From positions 1 to 44,140 of the forward strand of contig DAOURK010000022.1 in assembly GCA_030625085.1 (NCBI GenBank): a stretch of 44,140 nt of DNA. Reading direction: 5' to 3'. Every line of letters begins with the position of its first letter. Within the stretch, counting starts at the first letter, position 1. Below are positions 1 through 8,240 of this stretch, piece after piece. Source of the DNA: Pseudomonadota bacterium. GTDB taxonomy: Bacteria; SZUA-182; DTGQ01. Position numbers and translations under genes: made by a program. Under the pieces are notes generated by a model. It ran no database searches and had not been told where the DNA came from. It saw nothing but the letters and a program-made list of their open reading frames with translations.

Positions 1-125
1 AAGGATATGAATATTTAACATTTTGATTTGATTATACCATTTTTAATCATCACTATTTTTAGATATTATTACAGAAAAAAAAAGAATAGAAAAATTATTG
101 AGTTTTGAAAAATTTTTCAAAGCAT

Positions 126-878
126 TCAAGGTTTCGGAACTGCATATATAAATCCAGTCCTAGAACCTGAAGAATATTTATCATAAAATTCTAAATGTTC
201 TGGTTGACGATCAAATAAGGTAAATTTCATTCCATCTAAACCTTTCTTTATTAATATTTTAGCTATTTCAATAACGTATGCCTTCCAATACTCGAACTTA
301 TAATCTTTTGTAGCTGTAAATCGCGTATTAATAATATTATTTCTATCTGGTTCATAAGAAAGAACTGCGCCAGAGGATACTAATTCATCATTTTTGTAAA
401 TAAGTATCGTTTCAAGTTCCTTAAGGATATTTTTAACAAAAATTTTCACTGCTTCTTCATTTGGAAAGGTATTATTGAAACCGGGTTCAGACTTGCATAA
501 TTCAAAAAGTGCTTCCTCGTCATCAGAAGTTCCGATTTTAAAGGTATAACCACTATTATCGAGTTTACTAAGGTTTGTAATATCCAAAAAGTAAGTTTTA
601 AACTCGGTTTCTACAGTACAATTGTATTTTTTTAAAAAATCCCGTATATCCGTCCAGGAATCTTGGATAACCCCGCAAGCTATTTTATATTCAGGATCAC
701 GCGTATATAGATAATTTACCATATTTTTGAACATCTCATCCTTAACTTCTTCAGGACAATCAATTGTTGACCAAGGATATCCGATATAAACCTGTTTTGA
801 TTCGACTACTTTCCTGTATGGCGGATTAGGCGGCATGATGGGCGGCCTCGGTGGTATGTATGGCGGATTAGGCGGCAT
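126..878 (-). CDS. GNAT-like acetyltransferase, start uncertain
   Basis: This 250-residue frame looks like a GNAT N-acetyltransferase. A mixed N-terminal half is followed by a beta-strand pattern around residues 155-200 (ILIYKNDELVSSGAVLSY), then a helix-rich stretch, and it ends with FYDKYSSGSRTGFIYAV, like the final GNAT strand. The substrate cannot be told. The first 21 residues (MPPNPPY and PPRPP repeats) are suspect. They are the antisense reading of a plus-strand Gly-rich coding repeat at 817-960, so they are probably not part of the original enzyme. Residues from about 22 (RKVVESKQ) onward look native. No good ribosome-binding site is seen before the ATG at 878, and no other ATG lies near the junction. 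The gene may be truncated at its 5' end by a rearrangement, or may be expressed from a start borrowed from the neighbouring DNA. The family call is moderate. Confidence 0.5.
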   Translation of the reverse strand: MPPNPPYIPPRPPIMPPNPPYRKVVESKQVYIGYPWSTIDCPEEVKDEMFKNMVNYLYTRDPEYKIACGVIQDSWTDIRDFLKKYNCTVETEFKTYFLDITNLSKLDNSGYTFKIGTSDDEEALFELCKSEPGFNNTFPNEEAVKIFVKNILKELETILIYKNDELVSSGAVLSYEPDRNNIINTRFTATKDYKFEYWKAYVIEIAKILIKKGLDGMKFTLFDRQPEHLEFYDKYSSGSRTGFIYAVPKP

Positions 879-960
879 GATGTTAGGCGGCCTCGGTCCT
901 ATGGGCTTATCCGGCGCTGGATTATCCAGTCTGTCGTTATTAGGAACGGGCCTAATCTAA
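817..960 (+). pseudogene. 3' remnant of a Gly-rich repeat protein
   Basis: The plus strand reads 47 residues of a Gly/Leu/Met repeat (GGLGGMMGGLGGMY, then a near copy) and ends in SLLGTGLI and a TAA stop. The 14-residue unit corresponds to a 42-bp direct DNA repeat (copies begin at 820 and 862). The frame has no start and is cut off at about 815, where the sequence changes to that of the GNAT-like gene on the other strand. Strong hairpins on the plus-strand side after 960 support this having been the transcribed strand. The ending resembles that of the exported protein at 4274-4879 (LLLLGLI), so the two may belong to a loose family of exported low-complexity proteins. That link is inference. 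Confidence 0.5.
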
Positions 961-978
961 ATGAAACCGGGGGGTATC

Positions 979-1114
979 CCAAGGATCTTAAAAATATATA
1001 GATCCTTTGGATAATGAAAGCGCACAAATCAGGGGAATTATCCCATCCCCCCTCATTCCCCTGATTTAAGCAAAGGGTTTTGCCCTCTTTTTGAGGGCAA
1101 AACCCTATTTTTAT
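979..1114 (+). terminator. Tandem hairpins ending in a rho-independent terminator
   Basis: Three hairpins follow the Gly-rich remnant: an 8-bp stem beginning at 979, a 12-bp stem 1027-1038/1055-1066, and a 14-bp perfect stem 1074-1087/1093-1106 with a five-T loop. The last stem is followed by ATTTTTATT. It is a textbook intrinsic terminator on the plus strand. Confidence 0.85.
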
Positions 1115-1212
1115 TAAACGACCAAACGAACTCTTGAAACCAAAAACTAATCTTTAGGCAGTTTAAGACTGCTCAAATCTATTGATAAAAAATTCTAAAA
1201 ATCAAAATTTAA

Positions 1213-1282
1213 TTAGACAGGATCAATAGGATTTATGAAATTTTTCTTTTTTATCCTATTCAATCCTGTTTAGCCTGTCTAA
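1213..1282. repeat. Short inverted-repeat element (TTAGACAGG ends)
   Basis: The ends TTAGACAGG and CCTGTCTAA are inverted copies, and an inner pair (ATAGGAT/ATCCTAT) extends the arms, so the 70 bp can fold into a long imperfect hairpin. Short ACAGGAT/ATCCTGT elements of this kind are common intergenic repeats in many bacterial genomes. It directly abuts the element at 1287-1366. Confidence 0.6.
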
Positions 1283-1286
1283 ACAC

Positions 1287-1366
1287 TCATTAATGAATTG
1301 TTCACCCCCGAGGATGAAAATTTTGACTTTTTCAGTAAAGTCTACTTTTCAAAATGCGTTTTCATG
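1287..1366. repeat. Family B intergenic repeat, copy 1
   Basis: This is one of four copies in the window of an element of about 80 bp. Its constant parts are TTCACCCCCGAGG, TTTTTCAGTAAAGTCTA and TTTTCAAAATGC, and it ends in TTTTCATG. The other copies are at 11456-11510 (partial), 15645-15728 and 20185-20266 (reverse orientation). With the element at 1213-1282 and the hairpins at 979-1114, it accounts for most of the 468-bp gap from 961 to 1428. Confidence 0.75.
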
Positions 1367-1428
1367 TTAAAAAATTCCCGGGAAGCCACGTAAATAAAAT
1401 GAAAATTCTATACTATAAATTTAATAAC

Positions 1429-4026
1429 TTAGGGTGAATTTAATAATAAGGAAAGATTTTGTCTGGCTCTTAGATGGTGGGGATTAATCTTTAGGGTCTT
1501 ACGATATTCATCAATTGCTTGTTCAATCCGTCCACTACTACGATAGGCATCTCCCAAAGAAAAATGCGCCTCAGGGCCCTGGGGATTAATTTTAGTCATA
1601 CATTGAAATTCGGCAATGGCTTTTTCATTCTGACCCATTTTCAAATACACCGACCCCAGATAATAATGGGCTTGAATATTATCAGGATCTAACCTGAGTA
1701 CTTTCTGAAGACTCTCCATCCCCTTGTTCTTCGCCTCACTCTGTAAATAAACTACTGCCAAATTCAAACGAGATTGAATATCTGTAGGATCTTCCATGAG
1801 GATTTTTTGAAACTCATCTATAGACTTTTTTAATAACCCTGCATTAAGATAGGTTATACCTAAATTTACTCTGGCTTCTTTATAATGGGCATCAAAGGTT
1901 AAGGCATCCTGAAAAGCCTTTTGTGCCAGATCAAAGGCTGTAGCCGGCTGCTTTTTTAATTTAGGAATTTGTTTATAAACCCTCTCCAATTCCTGTTTCA
2001 TAGCGGGAAATTGAGCAGTTTTTCCCCTTTGTTTCAATATAATACCCAATTCCAGATAAGCGCAACCTAAATTATTATATACTTCAGCCAGCCTGGGTTT
2101 TTCTTTTAACGCCTCTTGAAACTCTTTTAAGGCTGAAGCATACTGTTTCACCTTTCCATAGGCCAAACCAAGATTATTGTGAGCTAAAACAAAATTAGGC
2201 TTCAATGCAACGGCCTTCTTTAAATGCTGTATAGCTTCATCGTAACGCTCCATTTCAAGATAGATATTAGCCAAAAGATTATAATTTTCCGCACATCTGG
2301 GATACTTTTCAATAGCCAGCGTGTATTCTTCTATGGCCTGTTCAGGCAATCCCTTAATTTCATAGATAGAGGCTAAACGGCTGTGAATGTCCATATAAGC
2401 ATCATCTATTTCAATCACCTTTTTGAATTCCTGCAAAGCTAAATCATATAATTTTTTCTTGCAATAGGTTGAACCAAGAATAAGATGAGCAAATAAATTC
2501 CCCGGATCTTTCTCGATCAAGGTACGAAACTCAAAAATGGCTTGATTCGGGTCTTCATCCAACAGGAAACCAAAACCACGGTTTAAATAATCCAACAGCC
2601 ATATCTTATCCTTTGGATCAGACAAAGGCCCTTTTTGGGGTTTTGAGGAAGCAGTAACAATATATCCCAAACTCATTAATTTTTCCAATTGAGCCTGGCT
2701 TGGCAAAATTTTTTCTTCATCTTTCGATTCAGGGGACAATGATTCAGAGCATACTAGAGAAGAAACTAATTTTTTTAACTTCTCCTCCATTTGATTTTTT
2801 ATTCTCTTTTGTTTTTGAATTACATTTTGTTTTTCCAAGGGATCTTGCTTCAGATTATATAATTCCGGTTTTGGCGCTTGAATATATTTCCAGTTCCCGG
2901 CACGTAACCCTGTCAAGGGACTCCAGCCATGATTATAATAAGGTAGGTGAGATTCGCAATACAAATCCCTTTCTGCTTTTTCCGGTCTGTCCTGAATTAA
3001 GTTAAGAAAACTTTTCCCATGCATCGGACCGGTATAGGTAATCCCCTGCATTTTTAAAACTGATGGGGCAATATCAATGGTCCTCACTAATTGGGAAACA
3101 GTCCTTTTGGAGATTGGAAATGACCCATTTTTTATAATCAAAGGAACACGTAAGGTTACATCATAAATAAATACCCCATGGGTTAATTCTCCATGCTCGC
3201 CAAGGCTTTCCCCATGATCGGAGGTTAAAATAATCGTGGTTTTATCGTATATTCCCAATTCACGCAATTTATCAAAAAATTCTCCTACGCAATGATCAGT
3301 ATAAGCGATTTCCCCATCGTAAAGGTCCTGATGATATTGTTCTGAAAAGGGAGAGGGAGGAGCATAAGGAGCATGAGGATCGAAATAATGAAGCCAGATA
3401 AAAAAAGGCGGTTTATGATTTTTCTCCAACCACCTTACGGCAGAATTGGTGACCTGCTCGGCTCTCTTTTCTTGAATTAATTTCTCATTATTATCTTTGC
3501 CTTCTGAAAAATCACCATCATAATAATTGAATCCCTGATCTAACCCATAATAAGAATCAAGAACATAGGCCCCAATAAAAGCCGAAGTTTGATATCCATG
3601 ATCGGAAAAAATCTCAGCCAAGGTTACCACTTGATCATCGAGGGTAAAATTACCATTATTTCGAACCTTATGAAAAGGCGGATACATTCCTGTTAAAATA
3701 GAAACATGAGAGGGAAAAGTAACGGGTACAGGTGTATAAGCATGCTGAAATAAAACTCCTTCCCCAGCTAAAGCATCAATAACCGGAGTTTTAATTTTCC
3801 CATACCCATAGCAACCAAGGCGATCAGCTCGCAGTGTATCAATGGTGATCAAAACGACATGAGAATCCTCGGAATTGGAAGGTATGGATGGCTTGGATGG
3901 TGTGGAGGCCAAACAATAATTAGCCAAAAAGATATTCCCTAAAAGCATATATGCTATCCATGAGCGAAAAAGCCAACACCTAAAATGTAGATATTTTCTT
4001 CGAAAATGCTTAAACTGCCTGCTCAT
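1429..4026 (-). CDS. Alkaline-phosphatase-superfamily (sulfatase-like) enzyme with TPR tail
   Basis: This 865-residue protein has a hydrophobic N-terminal export or anchor segment (about 20-41). A sulfatase/alkaline-phosphatase-type catalytic domain follows (about 54-430), with the metal-site start LITIDTLRADR (Asp63) and later TSDHGESLGEHGE. The C-terminal half (about 490-860) is a row of tetratricopeptide repeats. The nucleophile motif reads VTFPSHVSILTG with Thr103 where sulfatases have the Cys or Ser that becomes formylglycine, and His107 replaces the usual Arg. It is therefore probably a Thr-nucleophile phosphoesterase or phosphotransferase-like member rather than a sulfatase. The start is supported by AAGGA just upstream. 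It probably acts at the outer face of the inner membrane or in the periplasm. The substrate is unknown. Confidence 0.85.
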   Translation of the reverse strand: MSRQFKHFRRKYLHFRCWLFRSWIAYMLLGNIFLANYCLASTPSKPSIPSNSEDSHVVLITIDTLRADRLGCYGYGKIKTPVIDALAGEGVLFQHAYTPVPVTFPSHVSILTGMYPPFHKVRNNGNFTLDDQVVTLAEIFSDHGYQTSAFIGAYVLDSYYGLDQGFNYYDGDFSEGKDNNEKLIQEKRAEQVTNSAVRWLEKNHKPPFFIWLHYFDPHAPYAPPSPFSEQYHQDLYDGEIAYTDHCVGEFFDKLRELGIYDKTTIILTSDHGESLGEHGELTHGVFIYDVTLRVPLIIKNGSFPISKRTVSQLVRTIDIAPSVLKMQGITYTGPMHGKSFLNLIQDRPEKAERDLYCESHLPYYNHGWSPLTGLRAGNWKYIQAPKPELYNLKQDPLEKQNVIQKQKRIKNQMEEKLKKLVSSLVCSESLSPESKDEEKILPSQAQLEKLMSLGYIVTASSKPQKGPLSDPKDKIWLLDYLNRGFGFLLDEDPNQAIFEFRTLIEKDPGNLFAHLILGSTYCKKKLYDLALQEFKKVIEIDDAYMDIHSRLASIYEIKGLPEQAIEEYTLAIEKYPRCAENYNLLANIYLEMERYDEAIQHLKKAVALKPNFVLAHNNLGLAYGKVKQYASALKEFQEALKEKPRLAEVYNNLGCAYLELGIILKQRGKTAQFPAMKQELERVYKQIPKLKKQPATAFDLAQKAFQDALTFDAHYKEARVNLGITYLNAGLLKKSIDEFQKILMEDPTDIQSRLNLAVVYLQSEAKNKGMESLQKVLRLDPDNIQAHYYLGSVYLKMGQNEKAIAEFQCMTKINPQGPEAHFSLGDAYRSSGRIEQAIDEYRKTLKINPHHLRARQNLSLLLNSP

Positions 4027-4053
4027 CTTATCCTTTATCCATAAATCATAACT

Positions 4054-4070
4054 GATGGTCTCGTAAAAAG
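4054..4070. repeat. Solo end of family A miniature element
   Basis: GATGGTCTCGTAAAAAG matches the terminal sequence of the 101-bp family A elements (see 30095-30195), but no matching inverted end lies within 200 bp. It is probably a decayed or partial copy. A second solo end lies at 5061-5080. Confidence 0.5.
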
Positions 4071-4206
4071 ATTTCTAAACCAATTTTAATATTATTCTTG
4101 GCAAGGCCATAAATTGTGATTGAGATTTACAAAGCGTAATTTATGCCCTCGATGAGTATACTATTTTTTTAATCGGACATCTAGCAATCTGAAAATAGTA
4201 AAAAAA

Positions 4207-4241
4207 ATCGCCTTTCCAGATTTTAAACCTGAAAAGGCGAT
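4207..4241 (-). terminator. Rho-independent terminator of the 4274-4879 gene
   Basis: The inverted arms ATCGCCTTT and AAAGGCGAT, with an extra inner CAG/CTG pairing, form a stem. On the minus strand the stem is followed by a run of eight T. It lies 33 bp beyond the stop codon of the exported-protein gene. Confidence 0.8.
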
Positions 4242-4273
4242 ATAAAAATCTTTTGCCTTAAATATCTTTAAAC

Positions 4274-4879
4274 TTAAATAAGGCCAAGCAATAACAGTGT
4301 TGTTGTAGAAACTCCGCCTCCAAGCAATAAAAGCGTCGAAGTACCGATAGTAGATGTTGTAGTAGGACTGGCTGTCAGCGCACCGGTAGCTAAAAGCAGG
4401 GAAGTAATTGAAGACCCCCCTCCTCCCAACAACAAAGTTGTAGTAAGCCCAATTGTAGGAGTTGTTGATACCACTGGCGTAAATGTGGGAACCGCCGGTA
4501 AAAGTCCCAAACTAGCATACAATGTGGGGGCTGTGGGGGCTATAGGTACTATAGGTACTACAGGGGCAACCGTGGGAATTGCCGGCAAGAGCCCTAAAGA
4601 AGCTAATAATAATGTTGAAGAAGATACTCCCGGGATTCCAGGGGTTGAGTAGGCAGTTAAAACGGCAGCAGTTCGGAAAGGGGCAGGGCCATAAGAGAAA
4701 GGAAGCGCTGTAGGGGCATAAGGGATAAAAGAAGTAAAGGGAACCGGAGGAAAAAAAGGAAAAAATCCAAAGGCTGTAAGGGGAGGCCCATATTGTGCAT
4801 TAGCTGTGGGGATCACTGCCACAGAAAATAAAAGTATTAAAGCAAGGGCGAATAAAAAAAAATTTTTCGTGGATTTCAT
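4274..4879 (-). CDS. Exported Leu/Pro/Thr-rich low-complexity protein
   Basis: I start this at the ATG at 4877-4879 rather than at an earlier in-frame ATG at 4987. AAGGAG lies eight bases upstream, and the protein then begins with a clear Sec signal peptide (MKSTKNFFLFALALILLFSV, cleavage near TANA-QYG). The mature part, about 175 residues, has no charged core. It consists of repeated ASLGLLPAxPT-type and TSTLLLLGGG-type blocks and ends LLLLGLI. No enzyme motif is visible. It could be a surface, matrix or self-assembling protein, but that is a guess from composition only. It has its own terminator and a separate upstream region, so it is probably a single-gene transcript. The ending resembles that of the Gly-rich remnant at 817-960. 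Confidence 0.7.
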   Translation of the reverse strand: MKSTKNFFLFALALILLFSVAVIPTANAQYGPPLTAFGFFPFFPPVPFTSFIPYAPTALPFSYGPAPFRTAAVLTAYSTPGIPGVSSSTLLLASLGLLPAIPTVAPVVPIVPIAPTAPTLYASLGLLPAVPTFTPVVSTTPTIGLTTTLLLGGGGSSITSLLLATGALTASPTTTSTIGTSTLLLLGGGVSTTTLLLLGLI

Positions 4880-4987
4880 TTTAGACTCCTTCAAAAACCT
4901 TAGATGTTGTTTATCCATGTAGGTAGGATAAAAGTTAATCGAGATAAATCTTACAAAAACCATGAGCCCCCCAACCTCAACTACCAA

Positions 4988-5536
4988 TTCTTCAGGGCAT
5001 TCACCTCCTTTAATTATATAGAATTTATTGCCGGGGCAGAAATTACTTTAAATTACCCTTGATGAAATCGTAAAAAGTGGTATTTGGCAAATCTCAACCT
5101 TTGTATATTATTCTCCCAACACAAGACGAAAAAATTTAGAATCGATTACTATTAATTTTTTTGATCTTAAGTGTAGGTTTCTCTAATTACCGGTTACAAA
5201 GACAGGATTACCAAAATTCTATACCATTTTCAGAAACTCAATTTCACAATCGATATTCAGGCAATAGTGTATGAAATTGTCCCTACTATGATGCATGTCA
5301 TTTCGACCAAAGGGAGAAATATTTAACTATTTGTTTTATAATAATATTTTTCGTCGTCTCGCTCCTTGAAATGACATCACAAATGGTAGGTTATTGGGTT
5401 ATGTAGCAAAAAAATCTAGGAATGATTTTTACTAAAGAATAAGCGGAATTTATATCGAAGCAATCTTAAATAGGAAAAAATTCAATAGCCTGACCCACCT
5501 TAACCTGCACTTTATTTTATAAGCAAATAATCATTA
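4988..5536. other. Intergenic region with element fragments
   Basis: No coding frame is convincing here. A solo family A end (GATGAAATCGTAAAAAGTGG) is at 5061-5080. At about 5293-5378 there is an imperfect inverted repeat with GTCATTTCGA and GAAATGAC ends, a diverged copy of the inner module also found at about 34434-34515 and 40829-40905. The rest is AT-rich and I see nothing else in it. Confidence 0.55.
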
Positions 5537-6949
5537 TTAGTCATTTGCTTCATCTTCACCTTCATCTTCACCTTCATCTTCATCTTCATCTTCATCTTCA
5601 TTTACGCCCCTGGACCCAGCTCGATTTCCTCCATAGGAATAGGCCATTCCTGTCAAATCATTGACCCCGTCTCCATCGGCGTCGGTAAAATTATCATTGA
5701 CCCCATCCCCGTCTTCATCCTGCCATCCATATCCATGAGTATAAGGGGTCCCCTGCCAAGGTTTCCCCAGGTCACAAATTCCATCACCATCAACATCTGA
5801 AAAATTATCATTAATCCCATCTTCATCTATATCTACAAACTTGAATTGATATCCATGATTCACCAATAGTCCGGTCAAATCGTTTACGCCGTCTCCATCA
5901 GCGTCGGTGAAATTATCATTGACTCCGTCCTCATCTTCATCCTGCCATCCATACCCGTGGATATATTCAAGGTTATTGCGATCATCAATCCCATCGCCAT
6001 CGCTGTCCTGGAAAAAATCATTTACCCCATCGTTATCCAGATCAATAAAACCGAAGAAAAATCCATAATAATGCTGAGGTGATAAATCATTTTTCCCATC
6101 TCCATCCGCATCAATAAAATTATCATTTATCCCATCTTCATCCTCATCCTGCCACCCATACCCATGGGCGTAAGGGAAAACGCTAAAATCACAAAATCCG
6201 TCCCCATTAATATCCAGGAAATGATCATTAATCCCATCATCATTTTCATCAATCCAATGGAAACGATATCCGTCATATCCATTACAAATACAAAATCCAT
6301 CTTCATCAATCTCGTTAATCTCTTTCAAATCAAGACCATAGCCATGACTAATGCGAATCGGCTTTTTGGCCGCAACCTCTCCATAACGAAATATAGCCAA
6401 AGTATGGTCCCCGGGGGGACAATGCTGAATTCGAAAATATCCATATATATCAGGGACCCCATACAATTCAGTATCTTCCAAAACCACTACCAGAGAATAC
6501 TGAGAAAAATCACCCAGGCCATTTCCTCCTCTGCCTGAACCTGTAGTGGATGCATCATCAGGGGCCCCATCAGTTCCATCCGGTGGACCTGTAGTCCCAT
6601 CCGGGGAACCGGAGGTGCCATCAGTAGGGCCTCCCCCCTCTTCAGCTATAGAATTATTAGGGTCAACATCTTCAGGGGCACCTTCTCCGGCATTATCAGG
6701 AGGACCCACAGTACCATCAGGCCCCGGATTTCCCGGACCTTTATACAAAGCAGGAACAAAAAATACATCCCCCAATACTCCGGACAAAGTAACACCTGAA
6801 AGATTGGTTGATCCTTCAGAAATATCTTCAGAAGCACTTATTGTATTTTGATTATTATCCTTAGATGAATTACTATCACATCCCGAAAATAAGAAAAAAG
6901 CAATAAGAATAATTTTTATTCCAGGCACAATCATTCGATGATAGTTCAT
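5537..6949 (-). CDS. Lipoprotein with Asp-rich calcium-binding-type repeats
   Basis: This 470-residue protein has a lipoprotein signal peptide, with the lipobox at FLFSGC and Cys24 as the predicted lipidated residue. A Gly/Pro/Asp-rich linker with PDGTTGPPDGTDG-like repeats follows (about 70-145). A carboxypeptidase-regulatory-like beta domain comes next (about 148-205), with a hallmark GYFRIQHCPPGDHTLAI. The C-terminal half holds at least seven repeats built on HGYGWQDEDEDGVNDNF and DADGDGVNDL, the DxDxDG pattern of EF-hand/dockerin/thrombospondin-3-like calcium sites. The last 20 residues are almost all Glu and Asp, encoded by a CTTCAT-type simple repeat prone to slippage. It is probably a calcium-stabilised surface or matrix protein. 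No catalytic motif is seen. GGGGAGAG before the ATG at 6949 fits this start. Confidence 0.75.
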   Translation of the reverse strand: MNYHRMIVPGIKIILIAFFLFSGCDSNSSKDNNQNTISASEDISEGSTNLSGVTLSGVLGDVFFVPALYKGPGNPGPDGTVGPPDNAGEGAPEDVDPNNSIAEEGGGPTDGTSGSPDGTTGPPDGTDGAPDDASTTGSGRGGNGLGDFSQYSLVVVLEDTELYGVPDIYGYFRIQHCPPGDHTLAIFRYGEVAAKKPIRISHGYGLDLKEINEIDEDGFCICNGYDGYRFHWIDENDDGINDHFLDINGDGFCDFSVFPYAHGYGWQDEDEDGINDNFIDADGDGKNDLSPQHYYGFFFGFIDLDNDGVNDFFQDSDGDGIDDRNNLEYIHGYGWQDEDEDGVNDNFTDADGDGVNDLTGLLVNHGYQFKFVDIDEDGINDNFSDVDGDGICDLGKPWQGTPYTHGYGWQDEDGDGVNDNFTDADGDGVNDLTGMAYSYGGNRAGSRGVNEDEDEDEDEGEDEGEDEAND

Positions 6950-7235
6950 CGCAAGTCTCTCCCCTCAGTATAATAAACCCAACAAAAAAATAGCCCATAA
7001 AGGGGCAAGGTAAATACCTTAGTTCACTGCTGGAATTTATTAATATTTTATAAAATAGGATGCAAAGATTAGACCGGAATTTATAAAGATATATAAAAGA
7101 ATATCTAAATGCTTAATTAATTTAATTTAGGGGAAATTTTTTTAAGAAAGGAATATCCGAAAAATGTAGTTGGGTTGTTAATTTTTTGGACTAAAAATAA
7201 AAAATTATTGTACAATTTCAAATCATGTACTGATT

Positions 7236-8240
7236 TTATTCTATACCTTTTCTATTTTTTGTCAATATTCTTAAATCCCAATTACGATGAAAGCGTTGAC
7301 CTCTTAATTGTCCATCAGGATAAAAGTCCACTATGTAAACAAACGGAAGTTTGCCTTTGTACCCTTCAAAGCGAAAATCATAAAAAGCAACTCTATGAAT
7401 ATTTTGTACCAAACCATGATATTTCGTCACCGGAAAACGAGCAAACCAAAGATAGGTTTTTACTTCCGGAAGCTCTAAAGCTTTTTGAATCCAAGCAGAA
7501 TTTTCATCAGAATCCTGATAATTGAATTTTGGCCAGCTTCGATAGTGACCATTGAAACCCTGCCGCTCTAAAATATTGACGCCTCCTTTATAGATATAAT
7601 CTTCGGTTTCAATTAAATTATTCCAACGAAAGGGAGAACGATGCGAGGGCAATGAGGCAAAATTTTCTGCTTCCAATTGATTGGCTTCAATATATTGCTT
7701 ATTGTGGCGATTAGCCTGAGCATGATTAATAAAACGAAAAAGAATATAGAGGCCTAAGGAAGCCAAAGAAATAAAACAAATACGTTGACTATACGTTGCC
7801 CAGACATAAGAAGCAATGAGAGGGAAAAGGAGTAATCCGCTAAAGACAAAATCCACAATATAAACAGCATCCCAAGAAAAACGATAATTGGAAAATGGAG
7901 CAAAAATCATGGTCCCGAAGGGATTAAGGGTATCAAAAAAGATATGGCTTAGGAGAACCAGAAAGGTCAACCCTACAAAATGAAAATAAAAATGGAGGCC
8001 GGAAATCCAATAAAAAAAATATCCCCAAAATAAAGAGAAAGGGATAAGAAAAAAAATTGAATTTGCAAAACCTCGATGGTATTTAATATACAATTTTTTA
8101 TTAATAAATTTTAATAAAAAATCAATATCCGGCAATAAGGACACGGTTACTCCGGTAATTACAGCCCACTTCCCGAGAGAAGGTTCAAATGTAGCTCCGG
8201 CGATAACCGCTCCGGCCAGCCCGTGGGTAAAAGCATCCAT
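7236..8240 (-). CDS. YdjM-type (DUF457) membrane-bound metal-dependent hydrolase
   Basis: The protein has 334 residues. Its N-terminal two thirds match the LexA-regulated inner-membrane hydrolase family typified by YdjM. The features are MDAFTHGLAG at the start, the acidic LLPDIDFLL pair, KYHRG, several membrane helices (about 58-190) and SHIFFDTLNPFG. The usual HRG..HS motif is changed to HRGFANSI, so one metal ligand may be missing. The C-terminal 130 residues are soluble and of unknown role. The start at 8240 lies inside the end of hflX (56-bp overlap in a different frame), so the two genes are translationally linked and almost certainly co-transcribed. A functional link to HflX is not established. 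Confidence 0.75.
   Translation of the reverse strand: MDAFTHGLAGAVIAGATFEPSLGKWAVITGVTVSLLPDIDFLLKFINKKLYIKYHRGFANSIFFLIPFSLFWGYFFYWISGLHFYFHFVGLTFLVLLSHIFFDTLNPFGTMIFAPFSNYRFSWDAVYIVDFVFSGLLLFPLIASYVWATYSQRICFISLASLGLYILFRFINHAQANRHNKQYIEANQLEAENFASLPSHRSPFRWNNLIETEDYIYKGGVNILERQGFNGHYRSWPKFNYQDSDENSAWIQKALELPEVKTYLWFARFPVTKYHGLVQNIHRVAFYDFRFEGYKGKLPFVYIVDFYPDGQLRGQRFHRNWDLRILTKNRKGIE

Noticed and set aside
6546-6851. A Pro/Ser/Gly-rich open frame on the plus strand.
   Set aside because: It is the antisense of the Gly/Pro/Asp linker of the lipoprotein gene and only reflects its repeat composition.
7175-7525. A 116-codon frame on the plus strand.
   Set aside because: It is mostly antisense to the YdjM-type gene, whose family motifs are clear. 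No ribosome-binding site or domain supports it.
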